NCBI GenBank assembly: GCA_030267965.1
Contig: BRYA01000175.1
Coordinates: 1 to 64,000 of the forward strand
Direction of reading: 5' to 3'
Source: Triparma columacea
Taxonomy: Eukaryota; Sar; Bolidophyceae; Parmales; Triparmaceae
DNA length: 64,000 bases
Positions 40,701 to 53,495 of the stretch are shown piece by piece; the stretch's first letter is position 1, and each line of letters opens with the position of its first letter. A model generated the notes under the pieces. The model saw nothing but the letters and a program-made list of their open reading frames with translations. It was not told the origin of the DNA and did not search any database. The position numbers and the translations under genes were made by a program.

Positions 40701-43700
40701 CAGTCCATTGACGACTTGAAGGGCCGAAGAATACTTTCCCTCGGCTGTGGACAGTACCACACCGCCGTGGTAACTTCCGGCGGCAGCGTAATGGCTTGCG
40801 GTAAGAACGACTACGGTCAGCTTGGTGTCGACAAGGGTGACGCCCACAAGCGCATGACCCAGGTGTCCGGGGCCCTAGACGCCGAGCGGGTCTCCTCCCT
40901 AAAGTGCGGGTACTACCACACGATTGCGCTGTGCGAGAGGGGGAGGGTGTTCGGGTTCGGGAGGAACGACTACGGGCAGCTGGGGCTGGGCAACGAAATG
41001 GGCGCGCATGGAGGGCAGACGGCTAACTCGCAGAGGGTGCTAGGGCCGCAGCTTATTGAAGGTGAGAGTTAGACAGTGTTGGACCAACCCAAGACAAGAA
41101 CGGACGAGCGTCAATGAAAGTGGTAGCACAAAGTTCGACTATTCACAACCTACTAACTACAATCACTCTCTCCTCTCGTAGCATTGGAAGGGAAGAACAT
41201 TACCAAGATCGCCGCTGGCTGCTACCACTCCGTCTTTGCTTCATCAAATGGCATGATTTATGTTTGTGGAAGGAACAACCATGGGCAACTGGGCACAGGC
41301 GATATTACAGAGAGACACGTACCGTACCCGATAGGCATTTTCCTCGGGAAGAGGGTTGCTCAGATTGCCTCTGGTTTTTACCACACCATTATTTTAACTG
41401 GCCTCGACGAGGATGCGCAGGGGGGGGAAGGGACAAAGTCCGACGACCTCGCCGCGCCCTTCAGTGGTGAGAAGGTGCTCTCCATGCCGTGCCTGTCCTG
41501 GGACACGCAGTCCAACGCCCTGGCTCTTCCACCCAACGCTAACAAGGTGTCTGAGATGCTCGACTCGAGCGCGGCGGCAAGCGCCAAACCCGAGGGGTTA
41601 CTGAACCAAGAGCAGGCACACGCGGCGTCCCTCCATGCAACCGTCGCACCGGTGTCACCCCCCCTCGACGAAATTTCTCACCATTCAGTGGCATCAGACC
41701 TTTCGACGTCGGCAGTACCATACTCTGACGTATGCTCCGAGGTCACTCTGCCAACTAATGCGCCTACTAATCAAGACCTTGCCGCGACTGCAACTTCCCC
41801 CCATGGATCTAGCCTCTTCTCCGAGGACGGGAGCGTCAGGCAGGACAAGGCAGCTCTCTTTGTACTCGCTCACATGGAGAGACTCGCCAGGCCCCTATTT
41901 ACTGACGTTGGGGGTTCAGTGGGAATTTGCGCAAAGGTAGGCTCCAAGGTAGTGTCGGCAAACGAGGACGGAAAACCCAAGGTTAGATACGTCGTTGACG
42001 TTTGCCCGAAAACTTTCTGGCTCCTCCACAAGCTCATTTCTGCTATTCACGGCGGCGGATCGGGAAGCGGTCTTGGAACTGTCAACACGCAGGCAACTTA
42101 CACCCAGCTTCTCGACGAAAACCGGGGATTTATGATATTGAGCTGCCTGAGGATCCTTAAGGCCAACCTCGGGAGGCTCGTGAAGATGGGATCTCTTGCC
42201 GGCAGGGTTAGGGAGGCAATGTCCGTCAAAGAATCCACGTTTGGGCCTGGATTTTCTGAAGATAGTATTAGACCAACTTACCAGACCGAAGCTGCTTCGT
42301 CTATTATGAAAGAGAGACAAGCCACCGAGGACATGGGCGCAGAGGACATCGACGACCTCGTCTCGGCCCTCCGTTCCATCCACGTTCTCCTCGTGTCCGT
42401 CGTCGAGTCTCCTACTTTAATTGGCCTTGACGCCACCGCCCTCCAAAAGGAGGCTGCCGAGGTCCTCGTCATGGGCATCGAGCTCTTCTACCCCAACCAA
42501 GGCGAGATCATCTCTCTATTGGACAAGCTCATGGGGTGCCCTTTGTGGGAGGGGCGCAGTGTAGAGGAGGGAGAGTCCGAGGAGGAGACTGAGGAAGACG
42601 AATTAATTGGGAAAATGCGCGAAATTGATGTCGAGGACGAGGAAGACTGCAGGTGAGAAAGGACGATAAAAAGGCCCCAAGACTGCATCGCCGCGAAAAC
42701 GACGACCACTAACGCATCACTAACGCATCCCTCTCTTCCTACGCGCAGCATCGACAAGGGCAGGATGATTTTAAGCCCCCCGGCAGGTCTCGAGGCGGCA
42801 AGATACTTCCTTCTCGACCCCCTCCTCGATCGGATGGCCTCAGACGACATAGTAATTTACCTTGTCCCCAACACCAACCTTTTCAAAATTGACATCGAGG
42901 GCGCCACCATTTCGCCAAGCCTCCCGAGCGGAGAAGGCCTGAAGTCGCTCATGACAATGTTGGTGAAGGAGATCGGGACTGGAATCAGCACCGGCCACAA
43001 CGAGAAGGTCGTCAAGTTACTGATGGCCCTCCTCAAGCACGTTATGCACTGGGCAGGCCAGGAAGGTGTCGACTTGGGCATGCTCTACAGTTCCAGCGCC
43101 AAGGCGCTCGAGACTGCCGCAGCGAAAGGGAAGAACAACTCAAGCGTGCTAGGCATCGCTCTCGAGGAAGCGACGAAGAGCAAACTTGCTGAGGCATCGT
43201 CCTGTCTGCTTGAGTTCACCACCCTCACCCTCATTACTGCCATCGAGACTCTCACGTCCGTCACGAGCATCTCCACTGCGAGGCGAGGCTCTGGAAAGGT
43301 CGATGCGAAAGATATCGAAAGGCTCAACGAAGGCGTCGTCGGGAAGGTAGTTCCAGGAATGGTTCTTGGTTTGGTTGGGTTCGCTGGAAGGAGGGGCTTC
43401 GCCCAGAGGCTGCTGCCTCTTGCGAGCAAACTGTTGCAGAGACTCGACAAACTCGTAAATATAGTCGCACCCGACTCGCGCAGTACAGGATCCCACCAGA
43501 GCCTCTCCGCCGAGGTTAAAGGAATGGCTTGGCTCGACCAGTGCACAAAGACTACTGCGACTCTCTGCGGCCGCTTGGCCTGTACGTTGCTTACTGGTTT
43601 GGAAAGTGGCACCAGCGATACTATGGAAGGGGAGGCCGAGATAGCAAACAAATTCGAAGGGAAGGTCTTTAAGAATGGGATTAGGACCAGTCTCGGCGAC

Positions 43701-46700
43701 GTTCTCGAAAGATACAAGGTCAAGTTCCACAAGGGGACAGCAAGAAACTCCTCATCTTCCGGGGCGGAAGATCACCTGTCGTCTGCCCTTTCGAGTCTGC
43801 GCCGCAACCATGCCCTGACTGATCTCTCGTACACCCTGGTCTCCCGCCAAGCCTCGAACCCTCCCGCTCTCAAGCAGAGGGTGGAGAAGCTCGAAAGGGC
43901 AGTGTGGGACGCCGTGCTAGAGCAGGGTGGGGTAAGGGCGGCAGCTGAAGCGTACGGCTCAAGGCGAGCAACTACCCCTCGATACGATAGGACGAGCGAC
44001 AGGACCCCCAGAACAATTCAGGACACCTTCAACGAGGTTGCAATGTTCACCAAGTGGATATGGCAGCTGCGGTCTAAGATAAAGGCCTCAGAAGAAACTG
44101 AAGAAAAGGCAAAGGAGAGGGTGGAGAACATGTTGAAGGCTGCAGAGATCACTGTCAGCGTGGTCGGAATGTTCGCGGGTGAGAAGGGAAGGCCCCTTCC
44201 AATGACAGGTTTGATCAGACCCGGGGTTTCAAGGGCCAAGGTCAGGTGGCGTAGAGCTGTCAATCTCATTATCTGCGCGATCCGATGGAGTAAGATCGGG
44301 GGAAAGACCGCGGACGAAAGCACCCCCTTCAAGCCCTTCCAAGGTAAGAGGGAGACGAAGAAGGAAAGGCACGAAGTGTTCCACATTTTAAAGGAAATGA
44401 TCCTCGAGGATGTCAGCAGAGTCGATGGATGGGGCTCGCTTCGCATCGTCCGAATGTCTGCCTCCCGCCACTCTCGGTGTCAGCAGAGGATCTTGGGGAT
44501 CAAGGGTTTTGAAAATCTCTTCAACTCCTTAACGCACTTGCCAAGCTTGTGCATACTCATGCAGTGCGTGAACGAGGGCATGAGGGGTCCGCGAGGAGGT
44601 CATAGATCAGCTGGGTCTGGAATCAGCCTTACAAGCGGAGTCCAAGGTGTCAGCGGAGGGAAGGAAAGGGTCGCAGAGGCCCTTGAAGGCCTGTGGAAGG
44701 GGTTCCTTGTCAGGGTCAAGGGGTTCAAAAGGTTTGGAGATCGCGCAAGTAGCGCTGCCAACGGTGAAATGCCCCGCACGATGCATCCGCCCACGCTCAA
44801 GCTCGAGATCTCCAGTGGCCTCCAGGACCTCACCCAGCTGGATGCACGGTATTTCCTCCTCCTACTCGAGGCACTTGGCCTTTATGCGCTCGATACGTCG
44901 TGCTCGGGAGGAGCAGCAGAACAGGAAGACGTTATGGCTACCCTCATGGGCATCATGGGAATATTCAAGAACTTGGAGGAGGCAAACGCAAACTCTTCGC
45001 GCCTTGGTGAGGGTCCTGGAGCTGAGGATGCGAGTGTGAAGGGAGAGCGTATTTCGGCACTTCGAAACGCCACTTGGGGGCTTCTCCGGATTATACTCAG
45101 TACGAGCAAGTTCCAACAACCTACGGGAGTTATCCAGAAGGTCCTCAAAGGCTTTGTTGACGACATGGTGGTCAAGCTGACCAACAGCAGCAAGGGCAAG
45201 GACAAAAAGAGCGAGAGGGAGAGCAGGGGAGGGAGGAGGCGGTGCCAGGAGCTCATAACGAGCCCGAGAAAGTTCACCCCGACCAGTCAGCCTCTATCGT
45301 TTGTGCCTCAAGACACTCCCAGCGGCTCCAAGCAAGCAGAGTTTTCAATGAGCTTCTGGCTCTACCTTGGCTCCGAGTTCGCTGGAAAGCCTAGGTCACT
45401 CGTTACGAGAATTTACAGAACCACGAGGGACGGAGAGAGGCTGAACTTTGTCAACATTCGTGGTACCGACAGGAGGCTCGACGTAGGGTACGGTAGCAAC
45501 AACCTCTTCTCTAGCAACTCGCAGATCGCCCTCCGGAGATGGACGCATATTGCTGTCGTGAGCGAAGGAAGCTCGGTGAAGCTCTATGTCAACGGTAGCA
45601 AGGATAACCAGCGTCAGCAAGGTGGGAGAGACTTCAGTCCAAGGGTCGGTCTTAGTGCAAACAAGCATGTGATTATGGTTGGAAAAGTGTCCGATGAGAG
45701 GCTTGGTTCCACAATGCAATGCTTTCCCGGCTCTGTCGCTTGTCTGAGGTGGTACAGCCGGGCTCTAAGCCCGATCCACGTTAGTGTGGTATTTGACCAA
45801 GGACCACCCAAGGTCGAGGAAGAGGCCGATGGTTGGGTGATGCAGTGTCTCGCCGTCGGAAGGATATTGCAGGTCAACTCCGCGGGCGGCAAGAATGTTG
45901 GAGGAGATGAGTATAGGAGAGAGATCGAGAGGTGCTTCAAGGAGGGAACTAAGAGGGTTAGGCAAGCTTGCATAAGGATCTGGAGGGGAGATAAGGGAGG
46001 GCAGCTGGTCAGGGAGGGTAAGCTCAGGCATCTGCTCGGCCTGCTGGGTATCGTGCTGTGGAGGACGAAGCTCAGGGGAGAGAGGGAGTACCTGAATCTT
46101 ACGGGCGGCGAAGACTTTGAGGGCGAGGATGGCGAGGTTAAGGTTGTTAGTGAAGAGGAAATCCAAAGGGCGCTGGAGGAGAAGATCTTCTTGGAAGAAA
46201 TGCCCCAAAGCTTACGGTGCCTTTGCGTCTCGGAGAAGAGAGAGAAAGGAAACATAAAAGAAGAGGGGAGGATGAGGAGGAAAGCAGAGAGGGAGGCCGA
46301 AGACTTGGCGAGGGAGTTGCAGGCTCTCATTTGGGACATGACAAGAGGAGAAGAGGCGGAGAACGTTAGGGATCAGATTGAAAAGTGCCTCTTGGAGATG
46401 AGAACCGTCGACGAGGAAACCGGAAGGATGAAACTTGTCGATGATGCACTCAAGACTGCCAGAGGAATCGCTTCCCTGACGCTCATGGGAGGGCTGCCAC
46501 CCACGATGAGGCCTGGTGTTGTCTGCACAATTACGCACACTAGTCTACCTGCCATCGTCCTGCAGGCTGACGGAGGGGACCTTTGGGTTAGTGTCGAGGG
46601 GAGGGTGTCTAAGTGCAAGTCCACGGAGGTATCTTTACCCTTCATGTCCTCCCAGGAGGGCGTGTACTGGGGCTCCGCCGTCAAGAGGCTTATCGGCGAC

Positions 46701-49700
46701 GCGGGTGGCTGGTGGAAGGAGGCAAAGGGCAACGAGGACACCGAGGAGAGCGACAGGGCTATTATCCTCAGAGGAATTGTCAATGCTCTTGTAGCGAGGG
46801 CCATTTATCAGCTCAGTGTCGACTCCCGCTGTGTGGCAGAAATGCTGGGACATGAGAACCTGGTCAAGGAGCTGACGAGCGTCGCGGTGCGCTCCTCTTC
46901 GAGTCCAACCCTCATTACCTTGCCAGCAGCGGTGAGGAAGAGCGGGGCTTGGAGGCAGAGGTGCTACAGGGGACTGGGACTGTCTTCTGAGGGGAACAAG
47001 GTCGCTGGTAAGCAAGATAAAATCGACGATAATCTCAGCAGAGAAGGGCGTGGAGAGGGCGACGAGAAGCGCGAGAGCGCCGAGGAAAGTCAAGAGCAGC
47101 AAGGGCAGGTCGAAGGCAACTCCGAGGGCGGTGAGGTGTTGGGGGAGAGCCACGAATCTGGAGGCTCTGGTCTTGACAGCGCTTTGGAGGCCATCGCGAA
47201 CCACATGGGGCTTGCGCAAGAGACGGACAACGGCATACCCGGAGGGGCGTCCTTAGACGTTAATGGCCTACCAATATTGACACCTTTTGTCGGCGGAGAC
47301 GAGGACGACGGCAATGCAGGAATGGAGGATGCGGACCTTGAGGTTCTCAATGCAATGGAAGCAGGGGCTGATGATATTCTTAGAGCACTTCAGGGCCAGG
47401 ACCTAGCTAGGGGCATCTCCGACGGGAATGTGAGCCCCCCGAGCGAGCTTATCAAGCAGCTGGAAGACATGGGCTTCAGGAGCTCGTGGTGCAACCTTGC
47501 TCTCCGGGAGTCAGGGAACAACGTCCAAAATGCGACCTCTTGGATCCTTGAGAATGAGCAGTTCTTGGAAAGCCTGGAGAGCGAAGGAGAGGTAGAAGCC
47601 CTTGGACAGCACAGAGAAGGCCACGCTTATGCCACAACTACAATTAGGGGGGACGACATTCGTGAGCAAGATGGCGGCGAAGAGGATGAGGATGAGGACG
47701 AGAGGAATTTTGGGGGAAACTCAGATAGACGAGATGACGACAACTCGGACGACGACGAGGATGGGAGAGTTGCCATTATTGACAACCTCGAAGGCGAAGG
47801 GGCGAGGGGAGTGTTTGATGAGAACTACTTCACAACTTACCCCTACGGTGGAGCTGGAGAACTCGATATCAACGACAATGGGAAAGATGACAGGGACGTT
47901 GACCTGCTGTCAAGAGATGACGACAAGGAAGAAGTCGTTTGGGAGAACGCTTGGGGATTAGAGATCCTAAAGGTTGAGGAGTACATAAGCGTGCTCTTCG
48001 CGAGGGCGAGCTTGATGCAGCTGCTTCTCTGCTACGAGAAAAACTTCCCGGTGGGGACGAAGACGGTTTCCGAAGTTTTCGGCAGCAACGAGGCTGTAAT
48101 CCAAGCCATGAAGGTATGCTGCTTCAGAGGAGTCCAGGTTGCTGTGTTCAAGAAGAGCAAAAAGGAGGAGGGAGGAGTTATTGAACAGGTGGAAGGCGAG
48201 GAGGCATTTAAGGGCTTCTTGTGCAACGAAATCAAAGCAGAGATGGTTCAGGGACAAGTGCCAAAGGACAACAGCGAAGGGGAGGGCTCGGGAGAGGCCT
48301 CCTTCTCTCTCATGTTGCTCAACAGTTGCCTCGACGACCTCGAGGCAGCTGCAAGTATTGACGCTTTCGATGAAATGTCGTGGGGCGCGAGGATTCTCTC
48401 TGCGAGTGACTCTCAGGCGCTTCTTCAGCCCAACGTTGAGTTGGCGAGCTGGGGCATAGACCTCATGCTAAGCGTCGGGGCGAGGGAAATGAAGTGGGGC
48501 AGCGTTTTCCAGAGGGTGTCGAGCTGCTTGATGAGCGCGAACATGCCTGTGAAAGAGGTGGCCATGAGGATCATGTGGAGGATCGTTGTTGGGTGGTTCG
48601 AGGTTCTTGGGAAGGCCCAGGAGCAAGAGGTTGGAAGTGAAAAAGTCGGAGGAGACGATGATGTCGATGACGATGACTTAGATTGCATCCCTGATATCTC
48701 GCAGATGCTACACATATTGTCCTCCTGTGTGCCACTTGGTCGTCTCAAGAGGATTGCAAGTCAGAGGGCTGCCGAGGAGAGGAGACACGAGAGGATCTTC
48801 ATGTCTCGTTACACCCAAAAGATGACGCAACTCATTGTGGCAGTTGAAGAGCTTAGGGAGCACATCGAGGTTGTCATTGCCGAGAGGAAAAAATCGGCAG
48901 GAAGTGAAGGTTGCGGGGCCTCAGCAGAGGAATCCGACCGCACCCCCATCGTGGAGGACCTGAGCATGATCTTACTGAGCGAGAACGCAATATCGGTGAC
49001 TTGGGGAGGGGAGGAAGAGAAGGACGATGACGACGAAGACGCAGACGCAGACGACGACCAGCCAAGGAGCTACAGGTACGAGGTAGAGATGTCAACTCCC
49101 ACCTTGCTCGGCACTTCTCATGAGCTGGCTTTTACAAATATATACACCGGCTACGAGAATGAATGCGTTGTTGAGAACCTCCTGCCCTCGCGGCCTTACC
49201 ATTGCCGCGCTAGAACGGTGTCAACGAGGACCGGGAAGACAAGTGAATGGTCAGAAGTCGTTCAGAAGACCTCAAATAATGGCATCGCTTTCACGTTTGA
49301 CCGCCAGAATTCGGGCCCCAACATTTATGTATCGACAGACGGGCTAAGCGCTAGGTTTGAGAGCCAGGAAAGTTGGAGCACCGTCATGGGAAGCACGCCT
49401 TTCATTGAGGGCGTTAACAGGTGGGAGGTCAAGATCGACAAAACGAGCACGAGCTACCTCTTCATTGGAGTCGCAACAAAGATGGCCGACACGAGCTCGT
49501 TCCTTGGCGGTGATGACTACGGCTGGGGTTACATCGGCGACAGGGCGCTTTACCACAAGAGGCAGAAAGCCTCGGTATACGGGGAAAAGTTCTGTATGGG
49601 GGATGTCATCGGGGTCATCTTGGACCTCGACAAGGGAACTTTAGAATTCGAGAGGAACGGCAACAACATGGGTGTGGCGTTCGAGAACCTGTCGGGTGAG

Positions 49701-52232
49701 CTTTACCCGGCCGTGGCATTTTATAACCAGGGCCAGAGGGTGAGCTTGGTCAAGAGTGGGTTCGATTGTCCAAGCGCAGGAATCGTCGTTGGTGGAGGAC
49801 CGGGCGACGTTGAAATTGGCTGCGCGAGGGATTGCAGCGGTTTCATGGGGAGCATGGTCGGTTCCAGGTGCCTGGACGGTCCTCTCTTAGAGAGTGCGTG
49901 GAGAGAATACAAAGACTGGGTCGAGAGGGGGAGGATTCGTTATTTGACAAAGTGCGGCTTTGAGCTAGAGTTCGACTGCAGTAAGCAGGCATGCGGAGTT
50001 TATGGGCTCAAGGCCAATAGCATCGTAAATACGCCTCGAGGTCCTGCGAAGGTTATCGGTGTGTCCAACTCTATGCTGTGGCTTCACGTTGACGACGACG
50101 TTGGAGCTTGGTTTGTCAAAACTCAGGAGATGGATGCCAGGAAGAAGGAGGGCTACTACATTAGCGACGAAGCGGCTAGCGCAGAACTTTCCCAGAGCGA
50201 CGACGTTGCGTGCGAAGTTTCTTACGAAGCCTTCAAGGCGATTGCCGATGGAGACAAGTGGAACACCTCCCTTGACGGTCTCATCGTATCGGCAGTGAAC
50301 TCTTATGTTGATAGGTACGACCACGTCAACCCTTGGAACGTGTCGTCTTCCCAGTTGAGCCACGCTATGGCGCCCTACTTGAATAGGCTTAGAAGGAGCT
50401 GCATGTCAGATCCCGAGAGATTCGGAGAAGAGAAGACTCTAGAGAGCGTCGGGATGAGATTCAGCGTATTGAAATGCTTCAACTCGACCCTCGTCAACAC
50501 AATACCATTCATCGAGAGCGGAGAGGGCCTTGTGCTCAGCAACAAGGTGAAGCCAATGTCTTGCGTTTGGGGAGAAAAGAGTCACTGTCTGCCGGTTAAC
50601 TCCGCTGTTGTGCCTGCGTCGAGCTTATACCCCTCGGGCATCGGTCTTTCCTCGATGCTCGTGAAGCTCAGATGCTCCATATTTTTCTTGACGAAAAAGA
50701 GAATCTTTACGAACCTCCTTGAACGGACAGTGACGCATCCAAAGAAGGCCGAGGACGAGTACGACTACCCAGAGGATTTGCCTCAGGTCGTCCTTAACAG
50801 GGTAAGGGTCGAGATTGGCAGGAGGGCCAGCAGCAGGAGGAAGGATCCGGTAGGAAGAGTCTCTATGAGCATGTTCGGGCAGCTATTCGACGAGCTGCAC
50901 TTCATCGACCCTTGCCTCTTGAGGATCGGGTACACTCACCCAATGGACGACGGCCAAGAGCGCACCTTCAAGGTGAAGTTCGAAGGCGAGGGGGTGGACG
51001 ATTACGGTGGTCCTTACAGGGAGGTATTCGGGCAAGTCGCTGGGGAGCTCCAGGCCTTAGAGAGCGACGTCAACTGGATGGTGGGAAGGGGCAGGGGCAA
51101 GGCGATCGGAGAGGACGTGAGGTGCGTGCTTCCGTTGCTCTGTCCGACGAGGAACTGGAGGGGGGGGAGGGGGGGAGAAGAGGACGTCGTTGGGGACGTT
51201 GGCGGCACGGAAGGCATCAGGAGCGTCATTGAAAGGATGGATATGTTCGTTCCGAACCCGAGTCTCAGGGGAGGCATCTACATGGAGATGTACTGCTTCA
51301 TAGGGCAGATCATCGGCATTGCGTTGAGGAGCAGGATCTGCACAAAATTCAGGTTCCCCAAGGTCGTTTGGAAGGGACTCGTGGGGGAGAAGGTCAACTT
51401 GGAGGACCTGAAAGAGTACGATGAGGCCTGCTTCAGCGTTGTGCGGCAGGTCAGGGACTTTTCGAGGAAGATGGAGGAGGTCGGAGGGAAGGGAGGGGGC
51501 GAAGATGCGAGGGCGGCCGTGGAGGGCTTTGAGAACGCTGTTGGGGATCTTAGGTTCGCAGCAAACTTGAGCAGCGGCGAGGAGGTCGAGCTTGTTGAGG
51601 GGGGCAGTGGGAAGGCGGTTACCAAGGAGAACTGTCTGGAGTGGGTCGAGAGAATGATCGAGTGCAGGCTCCATGAAGGGGACAAGGCAGTCTTTGCCAT
51701 GAGGGATGGGTTAGCGAGCATAATCCCTTCGACGTTGCTGCCGCTGCTTACTTGGGACCAGCTGGAGTTGCTGGTGTGCGGGAAGGATGGGGTCGACATC
51801 GATTTGTTGCAGGAGAACACCGAGTACGACGACGACGTCAGCCCTGACTCTGAGCACATCCAATCCTTCTGGAGAGTGCTCAGGAGCTTCGACAATGAGG
51901 ACAGGAGCAAGTTTCTCAAGTTCGTGTGGGCCAGGGAGAGGCTTCCCAACACTTCCGCGGAGTTCCATCAGAGGTTCAAGATCCAAGCAGCCGTGGGTGA
52001 GGGCCCGAAGGACAACCCTGACGGTTACTTGCCAAAGGCACATACGTGCTTCTTTTCGCTGAACCTGCCGAGCTACAGTGGCGACGAAGTTATGAAGGAG
52101 AAGCTCCTGTACGCCATTTACAACTGCACGGAGATGGATGCCGATTTCAAGCTGGCAGAGAGCGAGAACAATATTTGGGTTGAAGAGGGGGAAGAGGAGA
52201 GCGAGGAGGGATTGGAGGAAGGAGGGATGTAA
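37784..52232 (+). CDS. Giant RCC1-LamG-UBA-FN3-SPRY-HECT ubiquitin ligase (HERC-like)
   Basis: Eight exons in phase (37784-38404, 38533-39369, 39487-39832, 39930-39987, 40077-40527, 40665-41061, 41182-42652, 42749-52232) give 4554 residues. MGAGVS suggests N-myristoylation. RCC1 blades span about 602-980 (WSCGQNSYGELAHG, YTAGYNDNGQCGQG, YSFGYNYRGQLGHG, FGFGRNDYGQLGLG, YVCGRNNHGQLGTG). Further domains are a LamG/concanavalin fold about 2257-2407 (SMSFWLYLGSEF), UBA about 2957-3004 (LIKQLEDMGF), FN3 about 3459-3569, SPRY about 3571-3728 (WEVKIDKTSTSYLFIGVATK), and HECT about 4070-4554. The catalytic Cys is in KAHTCFFSLNLP (TGC 52047). The HECT large lobe has GEGVDDYGGPYREVF. It should transfer ubiquitin from E2 via that Cys. 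Human HERC1/HERC2 are the nearest domain analogues. Exons 2-3 are low complexity and least certain. Confidence 0.9.
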
Positions 52233-52347
52233 GAGTTTGGAGATGTGGTGGTGTGTATACTGAAATATTTAAGCACTGTTTGTAAAAAAAAATCATAGCT
52301 TAAGGCGCAGTATTCAAGTTTTTTGTCAAAGCGCTTTGAGAGCGTGT
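52233..52347. other. Convergent 3' spacer
   Basis: 115 bp between the stops of the HECT ligase (+) and the pyrophosphohydrolase (-); contains gtaaaaaaaaatcat. Both 3' UTRs probably overlap here. Confidence 0.4.
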
Positions 52348-53208
52348 CTACTCGAAGGACCCCTGTGCGTCCTGCCTGATGACCTCGCCCTCAACGTCGG
52401 GCGCCTTCCAACCGGCGGGCTTAATAATCTTCCCGTCGGCCCTCTTGATGAACTCCCCAGTGGTGGGGTCCCTCTTGGCCATGTTGGCGGCGTGGACCAT
52501 GTTGAAGATGGCGGAAAGGTTCATCCCCTTCTTGCAGGCGGCGTTCTGCATGTAGTAGTAAACGTCGACAAGGGCGTCGGCCTGAGCGGCAGCCTGGTGG
52601 AGGGACTGCAACTTGGGGGTCTCAAGAGCTGAGTAGTCCTCCTTGGCAATGTCCTTGGATTCACGGATCATGGTGACCATCTGTGGAGTTGGGTGCGAAT
52701 AAAGAGAATATGAGGGGTTAGGGAAAATGCGTTACGAACAGCTAGGAACAGTAAGTCTACCAAATAATTCTCTCGCTTACCTTCTCCTTGGCAACCTCAG
52801 GGGTGTAAACAGTAGCGAGGAGCTCCATGACCTCGTCAAGGACCATCTTCGTGATGAAATCAACCTCAGGTTCCGTCATGGGGATGGGCTGGTTAGGAGT
52901 AGGCTGACCAGCTCCTGCAGTGAACCTATTGGAAAACGGGGGGAGGGGGCGATGGTTAATTGAGAGTAAATAGAGACGAACGAAGGATAAAGCATCAGCT
53001 CATCGAGTCATATCTACTCACTCTCTAACGTGCTCGCTGTCACTCTTGGTGCGGACGGCCTGAGTCTTGGTAGCAGGCCTGATGATTTATCGGAGGGAAG
53101 CGGAGGGAAGGGAAATATAAGTTAGGCCTTGTTAAGGGATACTAGCGAGAGTGCGGAGATGAGAATGACTTACATAGAAATGTTGTTCTCTTTGAGGACG
53201 GCAGACAT
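52348..53208 (-). CDS. MazG/PRA-PH-type nucleotide pyrophosphohydrolase
   Basis: Four exons (53174-53208, 53022-53078, 52781-52925, 52348-52680) in phase, 189 residues. The all-alpha NTP-pyrophosphatase fold shows FITKMVLDEVMELLA (first acidic helix), AAQADALVDVYYYMQNAACK (metal-binding E/D-x-x-D helix), AIFNMVHAANMAKRDPTTGE and GKIIKPAGWKAPDV. The last two are typical of PRA-PH/MazG-like proteins that hydrolyse NTPs or related nucleotides to the monophosphate and pyrophosphate. House-cleaning of non-canonical nucleotides is a reasonable role, but substrate cannot be read from sequence. Exon 1 is only 35 nt. Confidence 0.85.
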
Positions 53209-53495
53209 ATTGATGTTAAATGAAGAGTTTAGTGTGATTTTGGTTCTTCTTCTTCAGCAAATTGGCGAATTGGAAGATTCACAAGAGGAATTGACCGAGC
53301 GACTATAGCTCCATCCCACCATTAACAACTGTCTAACTCATACTGACTAACATACGCTGAGTCTGATTGTCTACTTTGAGGAAGTATTTTGAGGCTTTAA
53401 GACACAGCTTTCGAGGGTCGTTTTTGTTGAGTCCATATTTCACACCTCCTGTGGCACCTTAAGTTCCTTTTGTCTCTTTTAGGTTGGATTTAGCA
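53209..53495. promoter_or_regulatory. Divergent promoter region, pyrophosphohydrolase / BRCA2
   Basis: 287 bp between opposing start codons. Contains tttttagg just before the BRCA2 ATG, which could be a splice acceptor for an upstream non-coding exon (ttttag at 53477-53482). No clear TATA element. Confidence 0.35.
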
